21,012 nucleotides of DNA, taken from NCBI GenBank assembly GCA_002494125.1, contig DLBD01000063.1:1-21012 (forward strand), in the 5' to 3' direction. The translations under genes were made by a program, and so were the position numbers. Origin of the DNA: Ruminococcaceae bacterium UBA7030 (GTDB taxonomy: Bacteria; Bacillota; Clostridia; Oscillospirales; Acutalibacteraceae). Numbering within the stretch: position 1 is the stretch's first letter; each line of letters opens with the position of its first letter. The notes below the pieces were generated by a model. That model searched no databases and was not told where the DNA came from. It was given only the letters and a program-made list of their open reading frames with translations. Below, piece after piece: positions 8,065 to 15,594 of the stretch.

Positions 8065-8095
8065 AAATATCATAGCGGATTAACCGCTTATATTT
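8065..8095 (-). other. intercistronic hairpin between acn and icd
   Basis: Between the acn stop and the icd ribosome binding site the transcript can form AGCGG-TTAAT-CCGCT (8074-8088), extended across an internal loop by AAATAT/ATATTT (8090-8095 with 8065-8070). It overlaps the acn stop codon and lies just before the icd Shine-Dalgarno. It may tune translation or mRNA stability between the two genes. The stem is short, so this is tentative. Confidence 0.35.
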
Positions 8096-10031
8096 ATTTG
8101 TTAATCTCTCTTGTATAGTCAAGAAGACCACCGCAAACGAGCATTGCTCGCTGTCTGTCTGAAAGGTGTGATGAGTCAAGCTTGTATTCCTCATTCTTTG
8201 TAAGATTTTTAAGAATTACCTGACCACCGTTTTCAATAGCGTCCTTGATGTTTGGAAGTGAAAGTTCATCCATCTGGTCAATTTTATCGTAATCCTCCTC
8301 GTTTTCAAATGTGAAGGGGAGAATACCTGCGTTGACAAGATTTGCAATATGAATTCTTGCAAAGCTTTTTGCAACAACAGCCTTAACGCCAAGATAAAGC
8401 GGAACGAGTGCAGCGTGCTCTCTTGAAGAGCCCTGACCGTAGTTTGAACCGCCAATGATTATTCCTTTGCCCTCAGCCTTAATTCGCTCAGGGAAATTTT
8501 CATCGCATACTGCGAAACAGTACTGTGAAAGGTGTGGAATGTTAGAACGGTAGGGGAGTATTTTAGCTCCGGCAGGCATAATATGGTCGGTTGTGATGTT
8601 GTCGCCAACCTTAAGCACAGCCTTTGCCACAATATTTTCGGGAAGAGGTTCTGTCTTCGGGAAAGGCTTGATGTTCGGACCTCTGAGAACCTCAACGCTG
8701 TCTGCTTCCTCAACGGTTGCAGGAGCTTCAATCATATTATCATTAACTATAAACTTTTCAGGCATTGTAATTTGAGGTGCTTCGCCAAGCTCTCTCGGGT
8801 CAGTAAGATATCCTGTAAGAGCAGAAGCGGCAGCAACCTCAGGAGATACAAGATAAATCTTGCCGTCCTTTGTTCCCGATCTGCCTTCAAAGTTTCTGTT
8901 AAAGGTGCGAAGCGAAACGCCGTTTGAATTTGGCGACTGACCCATACCGATACAGGGACCGCACGCCGATTCGAGTATTCTTGCGCCGGCGTTAATCATA
9001 TCCGAAAGTGCTCCGTTAAGAGCAAGCATATTGAGAACCTGCTTTGAACCGGGCGCTATGCAAAGCGAAACTGTCGGGCAAACTGTCTTGCCCTTGAGTA
9101 TTGACGCAACCTTCATCATATCAACATAAGAAGAGTTTGTGCACGAACCGATTGCAACCTGGTCAATCTTGATTTTGCCTATTTCTTCAGTTGTCTTAAC
9201 CTTATCGGGCATATGCGGACAAGCAGCCATAGGAGTAAGCGAGCAAAGGTCAATGTCGATAACCTCGTCGTAAACTGCGTCCTCGTCAGGTAAAATTTCA
9301 GTCCAGTCATTTTCTCTGCCCTGCGCCTTTAAGAAAGCAAGCGTAATTTCGTCAGAAGGGAAGATAGACGTTGTAGCGCCAAGCTCTGCTCCCATATTAG
9401 TAATAGTAGCTCTTTCAGGTACAGAAAGGGTTTTAACGCCGTCGCCGCCGTATTCAATAATCTTACCTACGCCGCCTTTAACACTCATAATTCTGAGCAC
9501 CTCAAGGATTACATCCTTTGCAGAAACCCAGGGCTTAAGATAACCGTGAAGATTAATTCTTGTCATCTTCGGCATAGGTATATAATATGTACCGCCGCCC
9601 ATTGCGACTGCAACATCAAGTCCGCCTGCACCCATCGCAAGCATACCGATACCGCCGCCGGTAGGCGTGTGGCTGTCAGAGCCGATTAAGGTCTTGCCCG
9701 GAATGCCGAACCTTTCAAGGTGTACCTGGTGGCATATACCGTTACCGGGACGGCTGAAATAGATGCCGTGTTTTTTTGTTACGGTCTGAATGTATCTGTG
9801 GTCATCAGCGTTTTCAAAGCCTGTCTGAAGCGTGTTGTGGTCAATATATGCAACTGATTTTTCAGTCTTAACGCGGTCAACACCCATAGCCTCAAATTCA
9901 AGATAAGCCATAGTGCCGGTTGCGTCCTGGGTAAGAGTCTGGTCAATTTTCAAACCAATCTCCGTACCTACAACCATTTCTCCCTCAACAAGATGAGCCT
10001 TGATAAGCTTTTGAGCAAGTGTAAGTCCCAT
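8094..10031 (-). CDS. acn: aconitate hydratase
   Basis: Converts citrate to isocitrate via cis-aconitate using a [4Fe-4S] cluster, in the cytoplasm. The protein is 645 residues, the length of the shorter clostridial/mitochondrial-like aconitases rather than the roughly 890-residue AcnA. The three cluster cysteines are visible: C297 in GSCTNSS, and C357/C360 in ESACGPCIGMG. Other family signatures: 'LIGSDSHTPTGGGIGMLAMGAGG', 'ARILESACGPC', 'GRSGTKDGKIYLVSPE', and in the swivel domain 'GDNITTDHIMPAG' and 'IIIGGSNYGQGSSREHAAL' with the substrate-binding SREH. Start MGLTLAQKLIKAHLV is preceded by AGGAGG (10043-10048, minus strand). It is the first gene of the acn-icd-rex operon. Homoaconitase is an alternative name for relatives, but nothing here points to lysine synthesis. 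Confidence 0.95.
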   Translation of the reverse strand: MGLTLAQKLIKAHLVEGEMVVGTEIGLKIDQTLTQDATGTMAYLEFEAMGVDRVKTEKSVAYIDHNTLQTGFENADDHRYIQTVTKKHGIYFSRPGNGICHQVHLERFGIPGKTLIGSDSHTPTGGGIGMLAMGAGGLDVAVAMGGGTYYIPMPKMTRINLHGYLKPWVSAKDVILEVLRIMSVKGGVGKIIEYGGDGVKTLSVPERATITNMGAELGATTSIFPSDEITLAFLKAQGRENDWTEILPDEDAVYDEVIDIDLCSLTPMAACPHMPDKVKTTEEIGKIKIDQVAIGSCTNSSYVDMMKVASILKGKTVCPTVSLCIAPGSKQVLNMLALNGALSDMINAGARILESACGPCIGMGQSPNSNGVSLRTFNRNFEGRSGTKDGKIYLVSPEVAAASALTGYLTDPRELGEAPQITMPEKFIVNDNMIEAPATVEEADSVEVLRGPNIKPFPKTEPLPENIVAKAVLKVGDNITTDHIMPAGAKILPYRSNIPHLSQYCFAVCDENFPERIKAEGKGIIIGGSNYGQGSSREHAALVPLYLGVKAVVAKSFARIHIANLVNAGILPFTFENEEDYDKIDQMDELSLPNIKDAIENGGQVILKNLTKNEEYKLDSSHLSDRQRAMLVCGGLLDYTREINK

Positions 10032-10050
10032 TGATAAAAAGTCCTCCTAA

Positions 10051-10069
10051 TTGTTTATAAAATTAACAA
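10051..10069. promoter_or_regulatory. Rex-operator-like palindrome at the acn promoter
   Basis: TTGTTTATAAAATTAACAA is an imperfect palindrome close to the clostridial Rex consensus (TTGTTAA-N4-TTAACAA). It has intact outer TTGTT and AACAA arms but one extra base in the centre and one mismatch. It lies immediately downstream of the predicted -10 box, across the expected transcription start, where a bound repressor would block initiation. The Rex gene is in the operon it would control. The one-base spacing change is the main reason for caution. Confidence 0.5.
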
Positions 10070-10073
10070 TCTT

Positions 10074-10102
10074 ATTTTATAATATAAATATTATAATGTC
10101 AA
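10074..10102 (-). promoter_or_regulatory. predicted promoter of acn-icd-rex operon
   Basis: On the minus strand TTGACA (10102-10097), a 17-base spacer and TAAAAT (10079-10074). The expected start is about 10067, giving a leader of roughly 35 bases before the acn ATG. The -35 is a perfect consensus and the spacing is ideal; the -10 has one mismatch. Confidence 0.65.
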
Positions 10103-10201
10103 TTACAAATATGTAACAATAATAAAAATTGCCCTGCAAGGGGCGTCCGTCATAAAGAATGTCAGCCTGAAAATGGCATCTTTTTCGCTATAACTGTATT
10201 A

Positions 10202-10237
10202 AAAATCACCCCAAGGCGTCAGCCTTGCGGTGATTTT
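10202..10237. terminator. hairpin A inside the element, terminator-like
   Basis: A 16-position stem with one mismatch (AAAATCACCCCAAGGC, 10202-10217, against GCCTTGCGGTGATTTT, 10222-10237) and a 4-base loop. On the minus strand it is followed by TTTTTAATA, so it could stop leftward transcription from the lipase gene before it reaches the acn promoter. Confidence 0.5.
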
Positions 10238-10320
10238 ATGCTTTGTTCTAACAAAAAATATGCTCATTTTCAGGTGCGTGGCAGTTTTGGCAACGTAATT
10301 TTAGCGCATAAAGGGATTAC

Positions 10321-10356
10321 AAAAACGCCTGCATACTCGCGTATACAGACGTTTTT
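10321..10356 (-). terminator. hairpin B, likely terminator of the lipase gene
   Basis: On the minus strand a 16-pair stem (AAAAACGTCTGTATAC with GTATGCAGGCGTTTTT, two G-U wobbles, GCGA loop) ending in a T run. On the plus strand the same positions give two C/A mismatches, so the structure is better formed in leftward RNA. It lies about 80 bases after the stop of the 1535-residue gene. Confidence 0.55.
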
Positions 10357-10437
10357 TAATGTCTTTAGGGGCAAAAGGACAAAGCCAAAACCTAACCTTC
10401 TTTATGACGGACGCCCCAACACAGAGCAATTTTTTAT

Positions 10438-13400
10438 CTATATATCAGATTCCGGGTTTGTGTTCATAATTTCATCCCCGCCGGGCAAATCCTGCGGATT
10501 ATATGGATTTTGGCAAACGCCGTGGCTGTCAAAATAATAGGTGTCGCCGTTGATAACATATGTGCCGGTTACCATTCTGCCGTTTTCAGGTTTAAGGTAA
10601 TACCAGTTTCCGTTATCTCGCAGCCAACCCGTCTGCATTAAACCGTAGCTATTCATATAATACCAGTAGTTTCCAACCTTTACCCAACCTGTTTGCATAA
10701 CGCCGTATTGATTAAGGTAGAACCAATTACCATTCACCTGAACCCAGCCTGTCTGCATAACGCCGTATTGATTAAGGTAGAACCAATTACCATTCACCTG
10801 AACCCAACCTGTCTGCATAACTCCGTTTTCATTAAGATAAAACCAGTTACCGTTTACTTGTGTCCAACCGGTTTGCATAATGCCGTCGGAATTGAAGTAA
10901 TACCAGTCATTATTTATTTGTTGCCAGCCTGTTTGTACTACTCCGTTGCTATCACAGTAATACCAATTTCCGTCACATCTCACCTTACCGTAAAGCAAAT
11001 GCCCGTCAGCCTTACTGAATATATACCACAAGCTGTTTATCTGCTGTTTGCCCGTCAGATAAACGTCATTTACGAAATAGTATTTTTCGCCATTAAATAT
11101 ATACCAGCCTTCTCTAAGTTCGGTAACGGTATCGGTTTCGCTGCAAATATTGCACACTCTTGTTTTAGTTCCTGCGTGTTCATATGTTGCGTTGTTGTCG
11201 CTAATCCATTCGCTCCAATTATGTCCTAAAGCATCAACATATGTATCAACATAACTGTCATCGCATCTTGAACAGGTATGTGTTGTGTATCCCTGCTGAG
11301 TACAAGTCGGAGCCGTAATCTCTTCCACATAGTCATGCCCAAGTGCGGAAATTACCTCTTGCACAGTCAGCACCTCATTACATACCGAACAATAAGTTCC
11401 CTCTGTCAGTCCCGTTTCGGTACAGGTCGGTGCAACTGCAGAATCAGTTACAACTGTATGACCAAGCGCATCAACATATGTATCAACATAACTGTCGTCA
11501 CATCTTGAGCAGGTATGCGTTGTGTATCCCTGTTGTGTGCAAGTCGGTGCCGTAACCTCTTCTACATAGTTATGTCCAAGTGCCGGAATTATTTCCTGTC
11601 CTGTCAACACCTCATTACACATAGAACATTGCGTGCCCTCTGTCAGTCCCGTTTCGGTACAGGTTGGCGCTACAGCGTTAGTAGTCACAGGCGTATGTTC
11701 AATTGTTGGCAAAGCTTCTGTCGTTGTTTCACTACATAGTGTGCAAGTATATGTCTTCACTCCCGCAGTGCTGCAAGTCGGCTGCGTTGTTATAATACCT
11801 CTGTCCCAAAAATGAGTGTGAGGATTATCGTCGGTAAAATGAATATTCGCGCCTTCCAGATTTTCATTATCATTACCTATTGTTACATTCGCCCAGCTTG
11901 CAGATGTATTATAATAATAAACGTCAGTTAGACTATTGCAGTAATAAAAAGCACTGTCTTCTATTTCGTCGGTGTCAGCAGAAATATAAACTGACTCAAG
12001 CTGATCGCAGTCATAAAAAGCATATCCGAAAATATCACCGTCAGGTAGTCTTACGCTTGTAATGTCAGTACCGGAGAAGGAGTAGTCTTCAAGCCCTTCA
12101 CAAGCGGATATGTCAATATCGCCGGAAATGTCATAACAATCAAAGCAAACTTTTTCAAGCACATATTTTTGAGTACTGCTGTCATATACCCAGTCAACCT
12201 CGCTCCATTCTCCCGGTTTTGTTAAATCCCAATCCAATATTTCTGAATTATCACCTTGATTAAAAATATCACAAAGAGCATTATAATCATTTTGATTGAA
12301 GCTTGATACAGGCGCTTCTATGATTTGATGCTTATAGTTTAGCTCATAATCATCCTTACTTGATATGTTGTTTATTATTTGCGTTGTAAAAATATTTGTA
12401 TCAATATGATTGTTTTCACAATTTACAATATATAATTGCGATAAAGTATCGCTTACATTACTCGGCAAAACAAGATTAGTAATCTCACAAGCCGTACAGT
12501 CTAATTCTTGAAGAGATGTGCAATTATATAAATCAAGTCCTGTGATACCATTGCCATAGCAATACAAGTATTTTAGATATGGGAAAGAACTTAAAACTAA
12601 ACTGCCTTCAATTCCACTTTCTGAAATATCAATTCCCGTTACTCTGTAAACGCCGTTTATTTTTTCAAATTCAAAATAGCATTGAACATTATCCATAAGC
12701 AAATCTTCGTCTTCATCGAGTAAATCGAGCTGCGGATTAGCTATTGCAAGCGCTTCAATAGCGTTGATTTCATCACTATTATAAACCGCGTTAAAAGGTA
12801 AGTATTGAGGCTCATATACGACTTCGCTACCCGTCCTTGCTTCTATTGCTTCAAAATCCGAAATAAGTTGAGAATCAGTCAAATCTATATGGTTTAATAT
12901 ACAATAAAGCTTTAATAATTCAGTATTGCTTGAAACATCAAGCGTTGAAAGACTGTTATTTCCACAGTCGAATTCAACAAGGTTTTCCAAGTCCGAAATA
13001 TCTATTGTTGTTAAACCGCAATAGTTACAGTTTAACGTTTCAAGTGCGGTATTGTTACTAACATTAATTGACGTTAATTCATTAAAAGAGCAGTCGAGGA
13101 AAGTCAGAGCCGTGTTTCCTGAAATATTTAGAGAGGTTAACTCGTTATCTAAAACGTCAAGATGTGTAAGAGAGGTACAACCGCTTAAATTAATGCTTGT
13201 TATCCAGTTTGAAGCAACATTTACATACTCCAAGTCTGTAAAATTACTTAAATTAAGCGTACCGTAAAGGTCTTCAAACTCCAAATCAATGCTTGAAACA
13301 TTACCTGAATTATTAAAGGTTATACCTTCCCACGTTGTTTCATCGTCGATATCCCAGCCGAGCTTGTCCAAGTTTGAAACGTTATTATCGTCTGTTGAAT

Positions 13401-15045
13401 TAAGGAATTGCTTAATCTGAGCTAATTCATTAAGGTTTGTTGAATTAGTGGCGTTAGGGCTGTTTCCTTCTATATTGTAATGTAAAAGAGTATTTGAAAA
13501 ACTATTGTTAATCTCTTTTCCGTTTTCGTACCCACTTAATATATTGGTATATGTTTCATAACTAACTGGTGAGTAGTCTACAAATTGCAACAAATCGTAT
13601 TGTTGTTCTTTATGTGAATTACGTATATTATTAATATTAACAGTTAATAATATTTGTAAAACTAGTCTTGTTATTCCTTTATAGTTAGCAATAGTCGGTA
13701 ATGTATTATTTATAAGATTTTTGGTATTAAAACCCATCATATTTTTTGATATGATATTTTGAAAAATATTATATAGATTTTCGTAATCATAATCATTAAA
13801 GATATTTTTGAATTTTTTGTTATAGAATTCCTCTACATTGTTTGCATATTTTTCACTTACCAATAAGGAAGAAAGCTTGTAACAATAATCGTAATTTTTT
13901 GATGTGTTGTCATATTCAATATAGGTACGTCCGTGTTTCCAATAATTCCAGTTATTGTTTGCAAGCGGAATGCATGGTATAAAATCAGTGCTTTTGCAAA
14001 AATTCTTTATATTTGAATACTTTTCCATTCCAATATAAAATGGGGAAACATTTGGTGTTGCAAATGTATATGCTAATACCTTTTCCGTAAAATTGTTATC
14101 ATCAGTAAGCTCTTTGGCTAAAAGATTACTTACAGCACCACCTCTACTGTGTCCGGTTATAACAACCTCAATCTCGTTAGCATCAAAAAGAGAATAATCC
14201 ATACAAAATGAAATATACTCATTTACATTTTCTTTCATTTCAATTGCCGCTTGATAAAAGTTATAATGAGTCATATCATCATTGTCGCTAAAAGTATACA
14301 CATCATAATTTCCTTCTGAATCAGGAGGACATATTTTAAAATTCCCCTCCCATTCAACGCCGTCTGTTCCTCTTATTATTACGAAAACTCTCTCTCTGTT
14401 TTCAACTTTTTTATGCGTTATTACATAACTTACATTGCTGTCGTTATTGTCGCCAAAATAATTATATACAGTATCTTTATACTTTCTGTTTTTTAACGTC
14501 TCAAGAAGTGAAAATGGTTCTATACTACTTCCGCCTCTTTCATAAATATCAACGGAATACCTTTTACATTCATTATATAACTCAGCATTTTCCGAAGCAG
14601 TCATTACATCGCCTAACATATTTGATGGTCCATAGAATCTAACAAAGTACCCGAAAAGCGAAAAAGCGAAACCATCTGCAACGCCTTCAATTATACCTGT
14701 ATTATCATAAAAATCGAGAGAATAGTTACCACCATATGAATTTGGCACACTGAAAGACAGTATTTGTTCACCTTCTATTCCATCAGTAACGCTTCCATAA
14801 ATATTCTGAATATATTCGATATCGCCTGTAATATAGAATAAGCCATCAAAAGAATTATTTTGATAGTTTATACTATACAACACAATATGGAATTCGCAAG
14901 CCTTTCCATATATGTTTTTTTGCATAACATATTCGTTGTTATTAAGATATACTATTGTGTCTGTAGTATTATCCGAAGCCTTAACAGAAATAGGCACAGA
15001 TAATAAGATTGTTAATGATATAAATATACATATTAATCGTTTCAT
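10438..15045 (-). CDS. large secreted protein: class 3 lipase, leucine-rich repeats, Cys-rich repeats, choline-binding-type repeats
   Basis: A 1535-residue exported multidomain protein. Signal peptide at 1-24 (MKRLICIFISLTILLSVPIS, ending VKAS). A class 3 lipase-like alpha/beta hydrolase domain (about 200-390) carries GHSRG with nucleophile S300, and the expected partners D354 (STDFIP) and H371 (WKHG), so the triad looks intact. Leucine-rich repeats of about 21 residues follow (about 580-720, and again 820-870), then a BspA-type segment (about 1015-1050). Next come Cys-rich repeats with paired CxxC motifs (about 1085-1305, unit about 79 residues) and choline-binding-type cell-wall repeats of 20 residues (about 1310-1510, 'GNWFYLN..GVMQTGW'). 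It would act outside the cell, anchored non-covalently to the envelope. The lipid or ester substrate is unknown. AAAGGAG precedes the ATG. Residues 400-570 match nothing I recognise. Relatives with single domains are common; this combination I do not recognise. Confidence 0.88.
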   Translation of the reverse strand: MKRLICIFISLTILLSVPISVKASDNTTDTIVYLNNNEYVMQKNIYGKACEFHIVLYSINYQNNSFDGLFYITGDIEYIQNIYGSVTDGIEGEQILSFSVPNSYGGNYSLDFYDNTGIIEGVADGFAFSLFGYFVRFYGPSNMLGDVMTASENAELYNECKRYSVDIYERGGSSIEPFSLLETLKNRKYKDTVYNYFGDNNDSNVSYVITHKKVENRERVFVIIRGTDGVEWEGNFKICPPDSEGNYDVYTFSDNDDMTHYNFYQAAIEMKENVNEYISFCMDYSLFDANEIEVVITGHSRGGAVSNLLAKELTDDNNFTEKVLAYTFATPNVSPFYIGMEKYSNIKNFCKSTDFIPCIPLANNNWNYWKHGRTYIEYDNTSKNYDYCYKLSSLLVSEKYANNVEEFYNKKFKNIFNDYDYENLYNIFQNIISKNMMGFNTKNLINNTLPTIANYKGITRLVLQILLTVNINNIRNSHKEQQYDLLQFVDYSPVSYETYTNILSGYENGKEINNSFSNTLLHYNIEGNSPNATNSTNLNELAQIKQFLNSTDDNNVSNLDKLGWDIDDETTWEGITFNNSGNVSSIDLEFEDLYGTLNLSNFTDLEYVNVASNWITSINLSGCTSLTHLDVLDNELTSLNISGNTALTFLDCSFNELTSINVSNNTALETLNCNYCGLTTIDISDLENLVEFDCGNNSLSTLDVSSNTELLKLYCILNHIDLTDSQLISDFEAIEARTGSEVVYEPQYLPFNAVYNSDEINAIEALAIANPQLDLLDEDEDLLMDNVQCYFEFEKINGVYRVTGIDISESGIEGSLVLSSFPYLKYLYCYGNGITGLDLYNCTSLQELDCTACEITNLVLPSNVSDTLSQLYIVNCENNHIDTNIFTTQIINNISSKDDYELNYKHQIIEAPVSSFNQNDYNALCDIFNQGDNSEILDWDLTKPGEWSEVDWVYDSSTQKYVLEKVCFDCYDISGDIDISACEGLEDYSFSGTDITSVRLPDGDIFGYAFYDCDQLESVYISADTDEIEDSAFYYCNSLTDVYYYNTSASWANVTIGNDNENLEGANIHFTDDNPHTHFWDRGIITTQPTCSTAGVKTYTCTLCSETTTEALPTIEHTPVTTNAVAPTCTETGLTEGTQCSMCNEVLTGQEIIPALGHNYVEEVTAPTCTQQGYTTHTCSRCDDSYVDTYVDALGHTVVTDSAVAPTCTETGLTEGTYCSVCNEVLTVQEVISALGHDYVEEITAPTCTQQGYTTHTCSRCDDSYVDTYVDALGHNWSEWISDNNATYEHAGTKTRVCNICSETDTVTELREGWYIFNGEKYYFVNDVYLTGKQQINSLWYIFSKADGHLLYGKVRCDGNWYYCDSNGVVQTGWQQINNDWYYFNSDGIMQTGWTQVNGNWFYLNENGVMQTGWVQVNGNWFYLNQYGVMQTGWVQVNGNWFYLNQYGVMQTGWVKVGNYWYYMNSYGLMQTGWLRDNGNWYYLKPENGRMVTGTYVINGDTYYFDSHGVCQNPYNPQDLPGGDEIMNTNPESDI
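10681..10920 (-). repeat. 60-bp tandem coding repeats (choline-binding-type units)
   Basis: Four consecutive 60-bp units, each coding for one 20-residue wall-binding repeat. The bases at 10695-10746 and 10755-10806 are identical over 52 positions, pointing to recent duplication or gene conversion. The units further along are progressively more diverged. Confidence 0.85.
11222..11690 (-). repeat. 237-bp direct coding repeats (Cys-rich module)
   Basis: The stretch starting GCATCAACATATGTATCAAC at 11231 recurs at 11468, a period of 237 bp (79 residues). Each unit encodes two CxxC-bearing sub-repeats (APTCTQQGYTTHTCSRC type and APTCTETGLTEGT.CS.C type). The copies differ at scattered positions, many of them silent. 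Confidence 0.8.
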
Positions 15046-15072
15046 TTTTTTCTCCTTTTAATTTAAAGTTAA

Positions 15073-15438
15073 TTATCCAGACATACCGCTTAATGAGAAC
15101 AAAAATAAAAAAAAGCAAACAATAAAGTAAGTGGATGTTATTAGAAAATTAATTATAATTATTACTAATCTGGCTTTGGACTTTTTTATAAAAACTGATA
15201 TTCCTAATAATATTGATGCAGTTATCAAAGCAAAAAATGGATAAAATCCTGGAATTGCATCATAAATGTCATAATCATTATTGAAAAGAAGCAGAAAAGT
15301 TTCTTTGAAGTATGCTAAAACGTCTTTTAAAGAGCGAAGGTAGAACAAATCAAAATTAAGAGCAATAATTGAAAAAATTAACAATATTCTTTCTAAAATG
15401 CTATAACTTTTAATATGTTTTATAATTTTATCTTTCAT
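15073..15438 (-). CDS. small multi-pass membrane protein upstream of the lipase (copy B)
   Basis: A 121-residue hydrophobic protein of unknown family. It has a basic N-terminus (MKDKIIKHIKSYS) and about three membrane segments: roughly 14-34, 62-84 and 90-117. It is paralogous to the 131-residue gene at 15591: both begin MK.KIIKHIKSYS, and both have a K-rich loop followed by 'RL.IIIINFL' before the last membrane segment. It lies 27 bases before the secreted lipase gene, same strand, so the two are probably co-transcribed. The ATG is preceded by GGTGAGG. Possible roles (export or folding helper, immunity or regulatory protein for the secreted partner) are inference only. Confidence 0.7.
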   Translation of the reverse strand: MKDKIIKHIKSYSILERILLIFSIIALNFDLFYLRSLKDVLAYFKETFLLLFNNDYDIYDAIPGFYPFFALITASILLGISVFIKKSKARLVIIIINFLITSTYFIVCFFLFLFSLSGMSG

Positions 15439-15461
15439 TTCCTCACCGCATTTGAATTTAT

Positions 15462-15474
15462 CGCCATAACGGCG
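15462..15474 (-). other. leader hairpin of copy B
   Basis: CGCC-GTTAT-GGCG on the minus strand, about 25 bases before the start of the 121-residue gene. Its counterpart at 16010-16022 keeps the same loop with a changed but still paired outermost base pair. Confidence 0.4.
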
Positions 15475-15483
15475 TTTTTTGTT

Positions 15484-15594
15484 TTATGTTATGTCAGGAC
15501 ACAGAACAGTCCCATGTATTTTAGAAGCCTTAACAGAAATAGGCACAGATAATAAAATTGTTAAAGCAATGATTATGGATAATATTCGCTTCAT
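15484..15594 (-). pseudogene. truncated lipase-gene copy: signal-peptide-only ORF
   Basis: A 36-codon frame beginning MKRILSIIIALTILLSVPIS and continuing VKAS. This is nearly identical to the signal peptide of the large lipase gene, and the DNA is similarly matched (about 15520-15597 against 14976-15048). After VKAS the frame runs into 12 unrelated residues (KIHGTVLCPDIT) and a stop. Those residues are encoded by the non-coding leader that otherwise precedes the next membrane-protein gene. The ATG overlaps the stop of the 131-residue gene as ATGA. The simplest reading is a second lipase gene deleted from just after its signal peptide to the leader of copy B. It could still make a short secreted peptide. 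Confidence 0.75.

Larger units (their letters stand above)
10124..10433. repeat. non-coding element with nested inverted repeats (MITE-like or structured RNA)
   Basis: This non-coding stretch between acn and the lipase gene is organised as one palindrome-bounded unit. The outer arms are a perfect 20-bp inverted repeat: GGGGCGTCCGTCATAAAGAA at 10140-10159 and its complement at 10398-10417. The match extends imperfectly outward to about 10124 and 10433 (AAAATTGCYCTG on each side). Inside are two arms. Arm one is a stem of CCTGAAAATG (10166-10175) with CATTTTCAGG (10265-10274) enclosing a 16-pair hairpin (10202-10237). Arm two is a stem of GTTTTGGC (10284-10291) with GCCAAAAC (10384-10391) enclosing a hairpin at 10321-10356. 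No convincing coding frame is present. No clear target duplication could be assigned. It fits a non-autonomous transposable element or a structured RNA; its right end begins a few bases past the lipase stop codon. Confidence 0.65.

Noticed and set aside
10238..10537. 99-codon open frame on the plus strand across the palindromic element
   Set aside because: It crosses two hairpins, the terminal repeat and the end of the lipase gene in antisense, has no ribosome binding site and a composition unlike a protein.
10693..11229. 178-codon plus-strand frame with a repeating HNAVLIKVEPITIHLNP pattern
   Set aside because: It is the antisense shadow of the 60-bp wall-binding repeats; the repeats give it an apparent regularity.
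10681..11700. Regularly spaced repeats that could suggest a CRISPR array
   Set aside because: The repeats are in-frame protein modules of 60 and 237 bp with no unique spacers between short identical repeats.
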